A program made the translations under genes and the position numbers. A DNA stretch of 64,000 nt, from the NCBI GenBank assembly GCA_016709495.1, contig JADJMS010000013.1:1-64000 (forward strand), in the 5' to 3' direction. Below are positions 19,676-27,928 of the stretch, one piece after another (within the stretch, counting starts at the first letter, position 1; every line of letters starts with the position of its first letter). The notes under the pieces were generated by a model that saw nothing but the letters and a program-made list of their open reading frames with translations, searched no databases and was not told the origin of the DNA. This stretch comes from Candidatus Dechloromonas phosphorivorans (GTDB lineage: Bacteria; Pseudomonadota; Gammaproteobacteria; Burkholderiales; Rhodocyclaceae).

Positions 19676-20092
19676 ATGAACAGACTAACTAAACTCATCT
19701 TATTCGGGGCGGCTCTAGCTGCGTCTGTAGCTCACGCACAAGATCCGAAAGACATCCCACAAAAATCTGGGGTAACACCTACGGATCTCATAGTACGCGG
19801 AGTGGACGGCACAGCGAATCTGGACTTCACAGTCATAGATGTGAAGTACGAGCCAGGTGGTGTCAACCGTCGCCATTTTCATCCGGCGGCGGTCACCTTC
19901 TATGTAGTTTCTGGGACACCAGTTTTCCAGCAGGAGGGCAAGGAACCCATTACCCTAAAACCCGGTGACAGCCTACTCGTTCCGGCCGGCACCACTCATT
20001 CCCATTGGAACCCTAGTAAGACTGAAGGTGTTCGATGGCTGGAATTCATCGTGGCTGAAAAAGGTAAAGGAAGATCCATCCGAAAGCCTTGA
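19676..20092 (+). CDS. Cassette-borne secreted single-domain cupin
   Basis: 138 residues from ATG 19676. A Sec signal peptide (MNRLTKLILFGAALAASVAHA) is followed by a cupin barrel. Metal-ligand motif 1 is GGVNRRHFHPAAVTFYVVSG (His and Glu/Gln positions partly kept) and motif 2 is LKPGDSLLVPAGTTHSHWN. Small periplasmic cupins are usually metal-binding, with roles from dioxygenase to sensor; the substrate cannot be read from the sequence. It has no promoter of its own and would be driven by Pc. It is not an antibiotic-resistance gene I recognise. Confidence 0.88.
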   Translation: MNRLTKLILFGAALAASVAHAQDPKDIPQKSGVTPTDLIVRGVDGTANLDFTVIDVKYEPGGVNRRHFHPAAVTFYVVSGTPVFQQEGKEPITLKPGDSLLVPAGTTHSHWNPSKTEGVRWLEFIVAEKGKGRSIRKP

Positions 20093-20198
20093 ATAGAAAG
20101 TTTCGCCTCATAATCACGAAAGGAAAATGTAACCGCGACCAGCCGCCTTTGGTCGTAAGCAGAAAAGTAGAGGCCCATGAAGTACACAACCAAGTGCC

Positions 20199-20291
20199 GC
20201 ATAACCATGCGCTGCAGCGAACCCGGCATGGGCGTCGTGGTTGCAATCGTTGCGTCCCGTGCGCCGGGTCGCTGAGCTTGGGTCGTTGAAC
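20199..20291 (+). repeat. attC2 recombination site
   Basis: 93-base imperfect dyad. The left arm GCATAAC...GCTGCAGCGAACCCGGC pairs with right arm GCCGGGTCGCTGAGC...GTTGAAC. The last seven bases GTTGAAC fit the GTTRRRY core. It ends cassette 2 and the visible integron. Confidence 0.8.
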
Positions 20292-20945
20292 GACAGCTTT
20301 CCCAAAAGCTCTACGGCGGTTCAGGGCACACAGGAGCCGATGCTCTCGAGTTGATCTGACACGGATTGTTAGATCGAGAACGGTGGCAACCAGTAGCGGC
20401 AATATCTTTGTGCTGACCACACCCGCTTTCGCTGCCAGCCTGTTGAACAAGTACAGCAGAAATATGGCGACCTTGGGTATTCAGTGCGGTTTCGATTTCA
20501 CTCATAGTAAATGGCCGGCTTTGGCTGGCTGGTGGCAGGTTTCTAAACCACGCCAAAAACCGTTTTTCTAAAGTACAGGGCTTCGCTGATAGCGGCGTGC
20601 ACGTGATATGTGCTGTGTGCGCAGTCCTTGGATATACGCACTACCCACCGGGTAACCTTGTTTATCGTTGGTGGTGGTCATCCTTGGTCAAGCCTCTGGC
20701 TACCCTGAAAAAGCCCTGAAACCCGCATGGAACAAGGGCGCGTCAAACCTGCCACCCCTGTCGCCCTTGTTTGGTTGCGTTGCCCGATGCAGTACGATTC
20801 ACGCCAGCTTATAAGCGGCTTTCTTCTTCTCTTATTTTCTTTAATAAATTGAGATTGACAGGGTAGGCAGGTTTGACGCGCCCAGTATTGGAGAGGGTTT
20901 CGGCTGGCTACCCTGTTTCGTTTCGCTTGAAGGAGGCACGACAGG
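20292..20945. other. Junction between integron and primase gene; no clear gene
   Basis: About 650 bases. Short frames exist on both strands (for example 20311-20556 minus, starting internally at MSEIETALNTQG), but none has a recognisable domain. The right half is dominated by a long inverted repeat (20736-20883). It may hold the tail of an element gene interrupted by the integron, or a replication or packaging site. Confidence 0.4.
20736..20883. repeat. Long inverted repeat downstream of the primase gene
   Basis: Arms of 27 bases (20736-20762 and 20857-20883) match at 25 positions: GGGCGCGTCAAACCTGCC, then A/TACCCTGTC. They enclose a 94-base pyrimidine- and AT-rich spacer. TGGCTACCCTG also recurs as a direct repeat at about 20696 and 20906. 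The position behind a primase-polymerase suggests a replication origin or a transcript-ending structure. Confidence 0.75.
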
Positions 20946-23119
20946 CTAGACATTGTTCCAACTCACTGGGTCAAGATTGAAGTAAATCTCGAAGGCGGCA
21001 CGGCAAGCTGCGAGAGGGGGAAACACCCAGCAGGCTTCGCGCCGGTTGTGGATTTGTGGGCGGGTTGTCAGAAGGGCGCTGCCAAGAATCTTTGTGAGTT
21101 GAGCACCCAAACAGGTAGCGTCACCGTTTGAGTTGAAACTAGCGCGACCAATCCGGCGGGAGTAATCAACAAAATCTTGAGTGAGATTTTCTTGCTCTGT
21201 TGCGGCACCCATCCACTATCGACTTGGTGAAGGCGCTCCTGAGCAAGTTTTTCAAAAAGCCACTTGGCGACAGGTTCGAGGCTGGCAAGCTTCTGTTGTT
21301 GCAGGCCGGTTGTATTCGGCACGACGCACAGAGAAGTGACTCAGGTCGTAATTAAGGAGATCGTGCAACATCGCCTCCATAGCCCCCGTTATCCAGTTGG
21401 CCAAAGAGCGCTGAAAAATAGGGTTCATTTTTCTGCTGCTTATTCGACACCTCGAATACAGCGAAGCGGCGTTCATCGGGGCCGGCAGGAACAACCCAGC
21501 TTTCGTTACTGGTGATTATGATGTGTAGAAAATTGGGGCGGTGATTGCGTCACGGCCTTTGCCCTCAACTGTGAGTGTCGGTTCAGTGACCAGACCTTTT
21601 AGCACTCCCTCCGCTTGCTTGTCCCCAGCCCAGAATCCCTCGTCGACATTGAGCATCACGCAGTCGCGCAAGTGGCTGTTGAAGTTGCCAGTGAGGTGCT
21701 TGCCGTTGTTGATCTGCATGCCGTGCTGCCCGAAGAGACGAAGCATTGCGCGGGCAAGTGTGCCTTTGCCGGTGCCGCGCCCGCCACGAATAACGAGCGC
21801 AACCTCTCCCGCCCTGTTGGGAAACTGAATAGCGCTTGCCATCCAGCCCATGACATAGTCGAAATGCGCCGCGTTACCGTGACAGACGATGTCGGCGATG
21901 TGCTGGCGGAGAAGTGACCAGTTGCCGGGGTGTGCTTCGACGGAAAACCCGCGCCAAAGGTTGTAGTCGTTGGCCGGGGCATTTTGCCCCGGGGTGAAGG
22001 TGATACGGTCGAACGTACGGCGCTGCGGATGTCCTAGCCACGCTTGGGCTGCGGGCTTGCTGCTCCCGTTAATGGTGGTGTGCTGGTTTGCGTGCTGAAG
22101 CAGAAAAGATTCTTTATGGAATGCGACTAGGCGACGCCGCTTGAGAATTTGGTCGTCCTCTTCCCGGAAAATCCGTGCGTGCCCCCCTTCGTTCGAGACG
22201 AAATATCCGGCGTTGAATTGCCGGACATATTCGGGCACAGAGGTATCGACCCAACCATACTTTTTGGCGAGATGAAACAGGCTACCAAGAGTGATCTTGC
22301 CGGCGGCGTTCCCGCTTTGGTCGAAGCTGTTCCATGTGCTGTCTTGAGTGGCAGGATCATATTTGTCGCTGGTTTTACTCCATCCATCCCATTCTGGTCG
22401 GGCGCAGCTCCAGCCGGTGCTGTGTAAAGCCATGCCCATTTCTACCCACTCACTGTAGCTTTTGGCAGGAATAGCGGCCAGCGCACTTCGGATACGCGCA
22501 ACTGCCTCGGGTGTTTCGGGCTCTTGGGTATTAGCTTGGGTGCTGCTCTGTAGCATTTTTTTGCCCGTAGCGGAGGGCAATATCGGGCCGCAGCATTCGA
22601 CGTAGAGCGCATCAAGGGCGGCTTGATTGTCGGCGATGTCGTCAGGCGTGCCTTTGATTTTTTTACCAGTCAGGGCAATAAAACGCCCACTGGAATAGCC
22701 CTCAACGCCGAGGGTTTCGCTTTTGTTGAAGGATTTTGGCAGGGTGCCGCCAACAATAAAGTGCGCGCCCTCTCCTGACTGGCTTACTTCACCCCACGTA
22801 TTCAGGCTGACACCCAATCGACGGGCGCGGGCTTGCTGTTCGACCGATGCCCGAATATGGTCGAAGTCGATAAAGGTGAGGTTATCTCCCTTGCAGATGA
22901 CGAAGCCGAGTCCGTCGCAGGGGCGCCGGCCATATACAGGCGGAGAGCTTCCTTGAAACTGTGGTGATGTTTTGAGTCGTGGGCGTTGATTGCTTTTCCA
23001 GTTATCAGTGAGACGGGTAATTTTTTGGTTTTGCCGTTCTCGACGGGAAAACGATTAAACCCGATAAATCCAGGACGGTCTTTCAGGCGAGCTGGAAGGT
23101 TGGAATAGTCGAAACTCAT
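20946..23119 (-). CDS. NrS-1-like primase-polymerase/helicase (frameshifted)
   Basis: Replication protein of the element. About 724 codons, close to the ~718 residues of the NrS-1 phage polymerase. The N-terminus is MSFDYSNLPARLKDRPGFIG. The prim-pol core is CDGLGFVICKGDN and FIDFDH (catalytic acidic motif), with SGEGAHFIVGG after it. The helicase part has VIRGGRGTGKGTLARA (Walker A) and VMLNVDEGFWAG (Walker B). WVVPAGPDERRFAVFEV, RNEQ/SNE-type sensor residues and a C-terminal DNA-binding tail ending DPVSWNNV follow. Frame slips at about 22920, 21520, 21385, 21310 and 21200. Start overlaps the upstream gene (ATATGA). Confidence 0.8.
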
Positions 23120-23520
23120 ATCTTTCTTCCGAACAGATCAACTGGAAGTATTTTTTCGGCAAGTAGTTCTCCATATTCAATCTCTGCTAAAAGAGGATTG
23201 GCGCATTGGAGCAACTGAATTTCAGTATCACAAAGCATAGATGTGGCGCACTTGATCTTATTGAGCTTATTCAGTGAATTTACGATTTCTTGAGCGACCA
23301 CACATTCAATCTCATCACTCTCCCCAAACCATAGCGGCTCATAGCCTCTCGTCATTTCCTGAATAACTCCGTGGTTTTTAAGGGCGCGGCGGAACGCGTA
23401 AGCGTAGTTTTCAGGAATTTCTTGAGGGGTGACTGAATTGACTAGCTTTAGCCGCGTTTGAAATAGTGCGATCAGGATTTCATCGACGCCTCGGACGTTC
23501 GCATTACATTTGTATGACAT
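23116..23520 (-). CDS. Hypothetical protein of the element
   Basis: 134 residues, intact, from MSYKCNANVRGVDEIL. It is mostly alpha-helical, with an acidic middle (WFGESDEIECVVAQEI). No domain recognised. The stop overlaps the primase start, so the two are translationally coupled. It may be an accessory replication or copy-control factor, inferred from position only. Confidence 0.65.
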   Translation of the reverse strand: MSYKCNANVRGVDEILIALFQTRLKLVNSVTPQEIPENYAYAFRRALKNHGVIQEMTRGYEPLWFGESDEIECVVAQEIVNSLNKLNKIKCATSMLCDTEIQLLQCANPLLAEIEYGELLAEKILPVDLFGRKI

Positions 23521-23529
23521 ACAAGCCCC

Positions 23530-23753
23530 CTAGGAAGAAACACGCTGTGATTCAAGCCAAGCAATCAAATCGCCGTAGCGATACCGGATAGCTGCACGCT
23601 TCCGGGTGCCAAACTTGAGATAGGGATATTGAGGCGATTGCGCACCCTGTCATTGCGAAGGGTGTTTGTTGCAAGCATGACCACCTTTGCGGCCTGCTGC
23701 TCATTCAGACATGAATCTGAGGTGTAGGGATGCTGCTGGTTATCTGCTTCCAT
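23530..23753 (-). CDS. AlpA-like winged-helix DNA-binding regulator (one frameshift)
   Basis: About 74 residues once a missing base near 23625 is restored. LNEQQAAKVVMLATNTLRNDR is a MerR/AlpA-type helix-turn-helix. The repaired second half reads NIPYLKFGTRKRAAIRYR and then GDLIAWLESQRVSS, the standard wing and end. Such proteins activate or assist excision in tRNA-integrated satellites. Confidence 0.8.
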
Positions 23754-23775
23754 TTCGTTCTCCTTAGAGCCACAT

Positions 23776-24221
23776 TTAGTGGCAACAGGAGAACTTCCGA
23801 GAATGTATTTTTCGATATTCTAGGCTCCGAACCCCCGCCATAAACCAATGAATCGTATGGGGAATTTCTGACCCATCAATTATTTTTCGTTCAAACTCGC
23901 CGCCGGTATCTACCCTTTTTTTCAGTGACACTGCACGCACCTCTGCACTCTCTGCAAGTTCTCGGCTATTAAGGTGGCGAGGTGATTTTTGCTGAACCCT
24001 TGCGGCTGCTACAAGAATATTAAAATGCAAGGCTTTGCTCTTGGCTGTTCGCTCGCCTCCGGGGAAGAAATATGCAAACAACGTTTTCTGTTCTCGTTCA
24101 AGGTGCTTTCTTCGTCCCGGTTGGCGAAACCCGCCAGTTCATCCTGATTTCTGAAAATCGCCACGCTGCGGCAATGTCGCGCTCAAATTGCGCGATCGAA
24201 TTTTTGGGTTGATTTTGACAT
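23776..24221 (-). CDS. Hypothetical element protein (several frameshifts)
   Basis: ATG 24221 overlaps the integrase stop (TGATG). The frame then changes at least three times. Readable blocks are MSKSTQKFDRAI, FERDIAAAWRF, RNQDELAGFANRDEEST, and a 100-residue stretch ending the gene with LFAYFFPGGERTAKSKALHF and TIHWFMAGVRSLEYRKIH. About 148 residues. Not recognised. Confidence 0.5.
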
Positions 24222-25497
24222 CAGGCGACCGCCTTTAAGCCCGGCATCGGCAAGGCAACGATTTCTTTGCCGGCCTCGGTCAATATCCAATCCTCAAGCC
24301 GCTGATGAATCATTGCGAGCAAGTCTAGTGGTCGGTGCCGGTAATGGCGTTCATGCACGCCTGAGGGTTTGTGCCCCATGATCTGTTTGATTGCACCGTC
24401 GGGCAACTCACACCATTCTGAAAGCGTGGCAAATGATTTCCGCAAGCCGTGGCTGCTGATGTCGATGCCGGTTTTTTCCGCAATTTTTTTGATGAATTTG
24501 GCGGGTTCTCGCATCCGGCCATCCGTGCTGGTCGGGCTTGAGAAAACCCATTGGTTCCGACGCGGTAGGCTTGTGACAAGTTGCAGCACATAGTTAGTCA
24601 GCGGAATTACGCGGTCGTCGCCGTTTTTTGTGCCGTAGAAAGTAAGCGAGCGCCAGCGCAAATCAACATCTTCCCATTTCAGAGAAAGCGCTTCTTCACG
24701 GCGGCAACCCGTGAGAAGAACGAACTGAAAATACGCTTTTGGCACAGGGTTTTCGATTAGCGCCACCGCGTTAAACCAGTCTTTTAGCTGTTGCTTCAAA
24801 AGGCTCTGCTCGTTTGGTTTGACTTCTGCCCAGCGCTTATCCTTAGTGAGAGTTGCCACCGGATTACTTGGCAAACTGACAGCGTACTCGGGCTGATTCA
24901 TTGCCCAATTTAGCACCGCTCGCAGATAGCGCATTGCCTGATTGGCCTGAGCATTACCGCTTTTTTGTATCAGTAGAGCGTGCTTATCCTTGATGGCATC
25001 TTGCGTAACGCTCGTGAGTGGCATGTCATGCCATTGGCCAAATGAGCGGCGAAGGTGCGACTCAAGGTCTTTGATTGTGCGCGGCGCAAGTGGTTTTGTT
25101 ACGTGATTTTCTCGCGTGGAAACATAGGCATCCCATGCTTCCTTGAAAGTCACTTTTTGGGCTTTTGCCAGTTGCCGCTGTTGCGTTGCTTTAGCTCGGG
25201 CAGCCTGCACCAGTTGTCGCGGGTCTTCTCCACGGTCGGTTAATGTCTTGAGTTCCCGGGCGCGCCCTGGGCATCCTCAATCGTCCAAGTCGGGTACTTG
25301 CCAATGTTGAGTCGAAGGTTTTGACCATGAAGCATGGTTTCAAAAATAAAGGTCTTCGATAATTTTTCGCCCCGTGCATCAATCGCAAGCCCAAGTCCAT
25401 TCAGCCCATCGCGACAGAAGATTCGTTTGCCGGGAATGCCGACACAACTATTTTCGATATAGTCCTTGGTAAAAGTTCCTGCCTGCTTTCTCGCCAT
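24221..25497 (-). CDS. Tyrosine integrase of the element (one frameshift)
   Basis: P4/phage-type integrase, about 425 residues. ATG 25497 (MARKQAGTFTKDYIENSCVG) starts the N-terminal arm-binding domain. The frame slips near 25230 before ARAKATQQRQLAKAQKVTF. Catalytic residues: Arg in LLTGCRREEALSLKWEDVD, HGLRKSFATLSE, His in IMGHKPSGVHERHY with the nucleophile Tyr in the same segment. It sits 145 bases from attR, and the arm repeat at 25509 overlaps its promoter. Confidence 0.92.
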
Positions 25498-25508
25498 AGC
25501 GCCCCCAC

Positions 25509-25531
25509 TTGGTAGATCAATGGTAGATATC
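25509..25531 (+). promoter_or_regulatory. Right subterminal repeat, candidate integrase arm site/operator
   Basis: Same tandem GGTAGAT unit as at 16017-16039 with one mismatch and the same orientation. It begins 12 bases upstream of the integrase start codon, so binding here could also repress int. Confidence 0.6.
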
Positions 25532-25642
25532 AAGGGGGTATTTTAGCATACCTCCGGGTATATGAATTTTCATAATCCGTTTAAAAACAATTGCTTGTTG
25601 TGATTGTTGTGCAAACCTATTCATCTTTTTTGGTAGTGTCCA

Positions 25643-25692
25643 CGGATTGAAAATCCGCGTGTCCGTGGTTCGATTCCGCGATTGGCCACCAA
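25643..25692 (+). repeat. attR: 50-bp direct repeat of tRNA-Phe 3' half
   Basis: Identical to 15913-15962. The upstream half of the tRNA is absent here, so this is a remnant, not a second tRNA gene. Confidence 0.95.
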
Positions 25693-25716
25693 GCATTCCC
25701 CTTGATCTTCAAGGTA

Positions 25717-25746
25717 AAAACGCCAACCCTAACCGGTTGGCGTTTT
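25717..25746 (+). terminator. Original host terminator of tRNA-Phe
   Basis: AAAACGCCAACC, a 6-base loop and GGTTGGCGTTTT. It follows attR at the distance expected of a tRNA terminator. Confidence 0.8.
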
Positions 25747-25787
25747 GCATTGCGGAATACGCTATTTCCAGACTGGTAGTCCAGCCC

Positions 25788-26645
25788 ATGAATATCATCC
25801 CCTTTCAATCTCTGGCCTGCCCACTTGATGGTAAAGCATTGCGTGGCGATGGCTCGGCATGGCGTTGTGCGGCAGGCCACAGTTTTGACATTGCCAGTCA
25901 GGGCTACACCCACTTGCTGCCGGTGCAGCAAAAACGCTCCCGCGATCCGGGTGATAGCAAGGAGATGGTGGCTGCCCGTCGGCGCTTTCTCAATGCTGGT
26001 CATTACCAGCCGATTGCGGCAGCGGTTAGTCGGGCAGCTTTCGCCAATTTACCGGAAGGCACTACGGCCAGTTGTCTTGATGCCGGCTGCGGCGAGGGGT
26101 ATTACCTGCGGCAACTGGCGGCGGCTGAGTCCCCAGTTAAAACGCTGGCCGTGCTCGGGCTGGACATTTCGAAATGGGCTGTGCTCTCGGCGGCAAAACA
26201 GGACAAACGCCCGAAATGGGTTGTCGGCAGCAATGCCAATTTGCCGGTGTTGCCTGGCACGCTGGATCGCTTGCTGTGTATGTTCGGATTTCCCGTTTAC
26301 CCTGAGTTTGCCCGCGTGCTGAAAGCGGATGGCCTGTTGTTGCAGGTTGATGCCGGGGCGGATCATCTGCGGGAATTGCGCGAGATCATTTATCCGACGC
26401 TCAAGCAGGATCGTCCGGTTGACGCACAAGTGCCGGCAAATTTTGTCTATCAATCGAGCGAAACTGTTCGCTACCCATTGAGTCTCTCTGGCAAGGAGCA
26501 GATTGCCGATCTGCTGGCGATGACGCCGCACCTCTACCGCGCCAGCGCCGAGGGCCGGGCGAAGGCGGCGGCACTGACAGAAATCGAGATTACGGTGGAT
26601 GTACGTCTGACCTGCTTTAAGCGGGATACGAAACAAATCAAATAA
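25788..26645 (+). CDS. rlmA: 23S rRNA (guanine-N1)-methyltransferase RlmA-like
   Basis: Methylates a guanine of helix 35 in 23S rRNA (G745 in E. coli). ATG 25788 gives MNIIPFQSLACPLDG. The family-specific block HLLPVQQKRSRDPGDSKEM is present, and the SAM loop is LDAGCGEGYYL. The N-terminal zinc finger is C-x-x-C...C-x3-H in E. coli; here the second ligand is Asp (CPLD), while RCAAGH is kept. 285 residues. It is convergent with and overlaps the lipase gene by 8 bases. Confidence 0.88.
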   Translation: MNIIPFQSLACPLDGKALRGDGSAWRCAAGHSFDIASQGYTHLLPVQQKRSRDPGDSKEMVAARRRFLNAGHYQPIAAAVSRAAFANLPEGTTASCLDAGCGEGYYLRQLAAAESPVKTLAVLGLDISKWAVLSAAKQDKRPKWVVGSNANLPVLPGTLDRLLCMFGFPVYPEFARVLKADGLLLQVDAGADHLRELREIIYPTLKQDRPVDAQVPANFVYQSSETVRYPLSLSGKEQIADLLAMTPHLYRASAEGRAKAAALTEIEITVDVRLTCFKRDTKQIK

Positions 26646-27828
26646 GCCAGTCGCGAATCTGGCGGTAGACCCGCCGGTCGGTCAGCAATTCCATATGGCC
26701 AATGCCGCCCAGTTTTGCGCTTTGTACATCGCCCGTCATGTCATGGGTAGTTGCACTCGACGGTGTCACGAGGCCGTCTCCGAAAAATTCACTGAATGGA
26801 TGATCGGCATCGCCAGCCAGACTGCCGCCGAGAAAACGGTAGGCCAGCGTGGCGAGCATCTTCGCTTGGTCTGGCGCGCCCGGTCCGTGCCGGAGATCCT
26901 TGACACCCTGGCTGCGAGCACTGGCGATCTTCCCCAGCGGGGCAGTGATTTTGGATTGGTTCAGCACACCATGCGCGAGATGCCCCAGGCGTTCAACCGG
27001 AGAGCCAAGGTGCGGCGAGCCGAGGCAGATCAACATGCGTGTTGAATGCGGCCAGTCAAATGCGGCGCTCGACGCCTGCTGACAAGCAGCGAGGGCGATC
27101 AGCCCGCCCATGCTGTGGCCGATGATCACCAGTTCGCAGTCAGGTTCAGGCCAGGCATGAATCAATTGATCAAGGAAGCTTGCCAACTGTGCACCGTTGT
27201 CGGCAATCGGCAGACCCGTGTTGTAGCGCAGGTAAAGCGGCGTGTAGCCAAATTCACTCTGCAGCTGCAGGCCAAATTCACACTCGGTTTCAGACGGTTC
27301 CTTGCCGGGCTTCCAGCAATGCTCATCACAACTCAAGCCGTGAATGAAGAGACAAATCCGCTTGCCAGCCATCGGGAAAGCACTCCGTAACGCTGCAGCC
27401 TCAAGGGTAAGCGGCACACCATCCAGATGCAGGGCCATCGCGATGGCCAATCGGTTATTGCTCGCCGCGAGGTGATCGCCAAACGCACCATTCAGCGCAC
27501 TGCGCAAGCCGCTGGCCAAACGACCCGGTGGTTTTTCATCAGTAAAACCCGTGCTGCTTTTTTCCAACAGCGAGGCAGCCCCGAGCAAACCACCTGCACC
27601 GTGATGAATGGCGGCGTAAACCCCGCTTGATATGGCATCGTGCGCATTTTGTATGAACTGTGCCGGACCGGAGACCAGAGGGACTTTGGTCAGCACATCG
27701 AATGACTGAGCAGCAATCGCGCGGTGCATTTCCTGAACACGCAGCGTGGTTTGCTGGACAACGGTTTTCGCCGCATCGCTATAACCGGCGCTGGGCGGGT
27801 GATCCGGCCTTTTCTTGCTCATTGGCAT
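26638..27828 (-). CDS. Alpha/beta-hydrolase, lipase/esterase-like
   Basis: 396 residues. The hydrolase core is ICLFIHGLSCDEHCW (oxyanion region), then VIIGHSMGGLIAL with nucleophile Ser in GHSMG. A likely catalytic Asp lies in FFGDGLVTPSS and His in GIGHMELLTD near the end. The first 140 residues are a helical extension of unknown role. There is no signal peptide, so cytoplasmic. It resembles PGAP1-like or triacylglycerol-lipase-like hydrolases; substrate unknown. Confidence 0.8.
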   Translation of the reverse strand: MPMSKKRPDHPPSAGYSDAAKTVVQQTTLRVQEMHRAIAAQSFDVLTKVPLVSGPAQFIQNAHDAISSGVYAAIHHGAGGLLGAASLLEKSSTGFTDEKPPGRLASGLRSALNGAFGDHLAASNNRLAIAMALHLDGVPLTLEAAALRSAFPMAGKRICLFIHGLSCDEHCWKPGKEPSETECEFGLQLQSEFGYTPLYLRYNTGLPIADNGAQLASFLDQLIHAWPEPDCELVIIGHSMGGLIALAACQQASSAAFDWPHSTRMLICLGSPHLGSPVERLGHLAHGVLNQSKITAPLGKIASARSQGVKDLRHGPGAPDQAKMLATLAYRFLGGSLAGDADHPFSEFFGDGLVTPSSATTHDMTGDVQSAKLGGIGHMELLTDRRVYRQIRDWLI

Positions 27829-27928
27829 GCCTCACTTAACATTCGTTCACTGTCAGCGCATATTTAGCCATGAACTGTTACGGTCGACGGGAAATGTGGG
27901 CGTATTTTTTGTGCCGGAACCTATCAAA

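Larger units (their letters stand above)
17991..20291. mobile_element. Class 1 integron: intI1, Pc, attI1 and two cassettes
   Basis: From left to right: 5'-conserved-segment-like flank, intI1 (minus), Pc promoter inside intI1, LexA box, attI1, cassette 1 (19242-19643) with attC1, cassette 2 (19644-20285) with attC2. No qacEdelta1, sul1 or tni genes follow. To the right the sequence returns to element DNA. Confidence 0.88.
15913..25692. mobile_element. tRNA-Phe-integrated satellite-like element carrying a class 1 integron
   Basis: A 9.7-kb insert between 50-bp repeats. From the right end it has the integrase, a small gene, an AlpA-like regulator, a small gene and an NrS-1-like primase-polymerase, all on the minus strand. 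The left half holds the integron and an IS1182-family IS. There are no capsid, tail, terminase or conjugation genes, so it resembles a phage satellite or small integrative element that borrows transfer functions. Subterminal copies of a GGTAGAT repeat mark both ends. Confidence 0.85.

Noticed and set aside
20678..20953. 91-codon minus-strand frame
   Set aside because: It spans the long inverted repeat and has no plausible protein character.
25617..26003. Minus-strand frame at attR
   Set aside because: It also reads through the tRNA remnant and lies opposite the start of rlmA.
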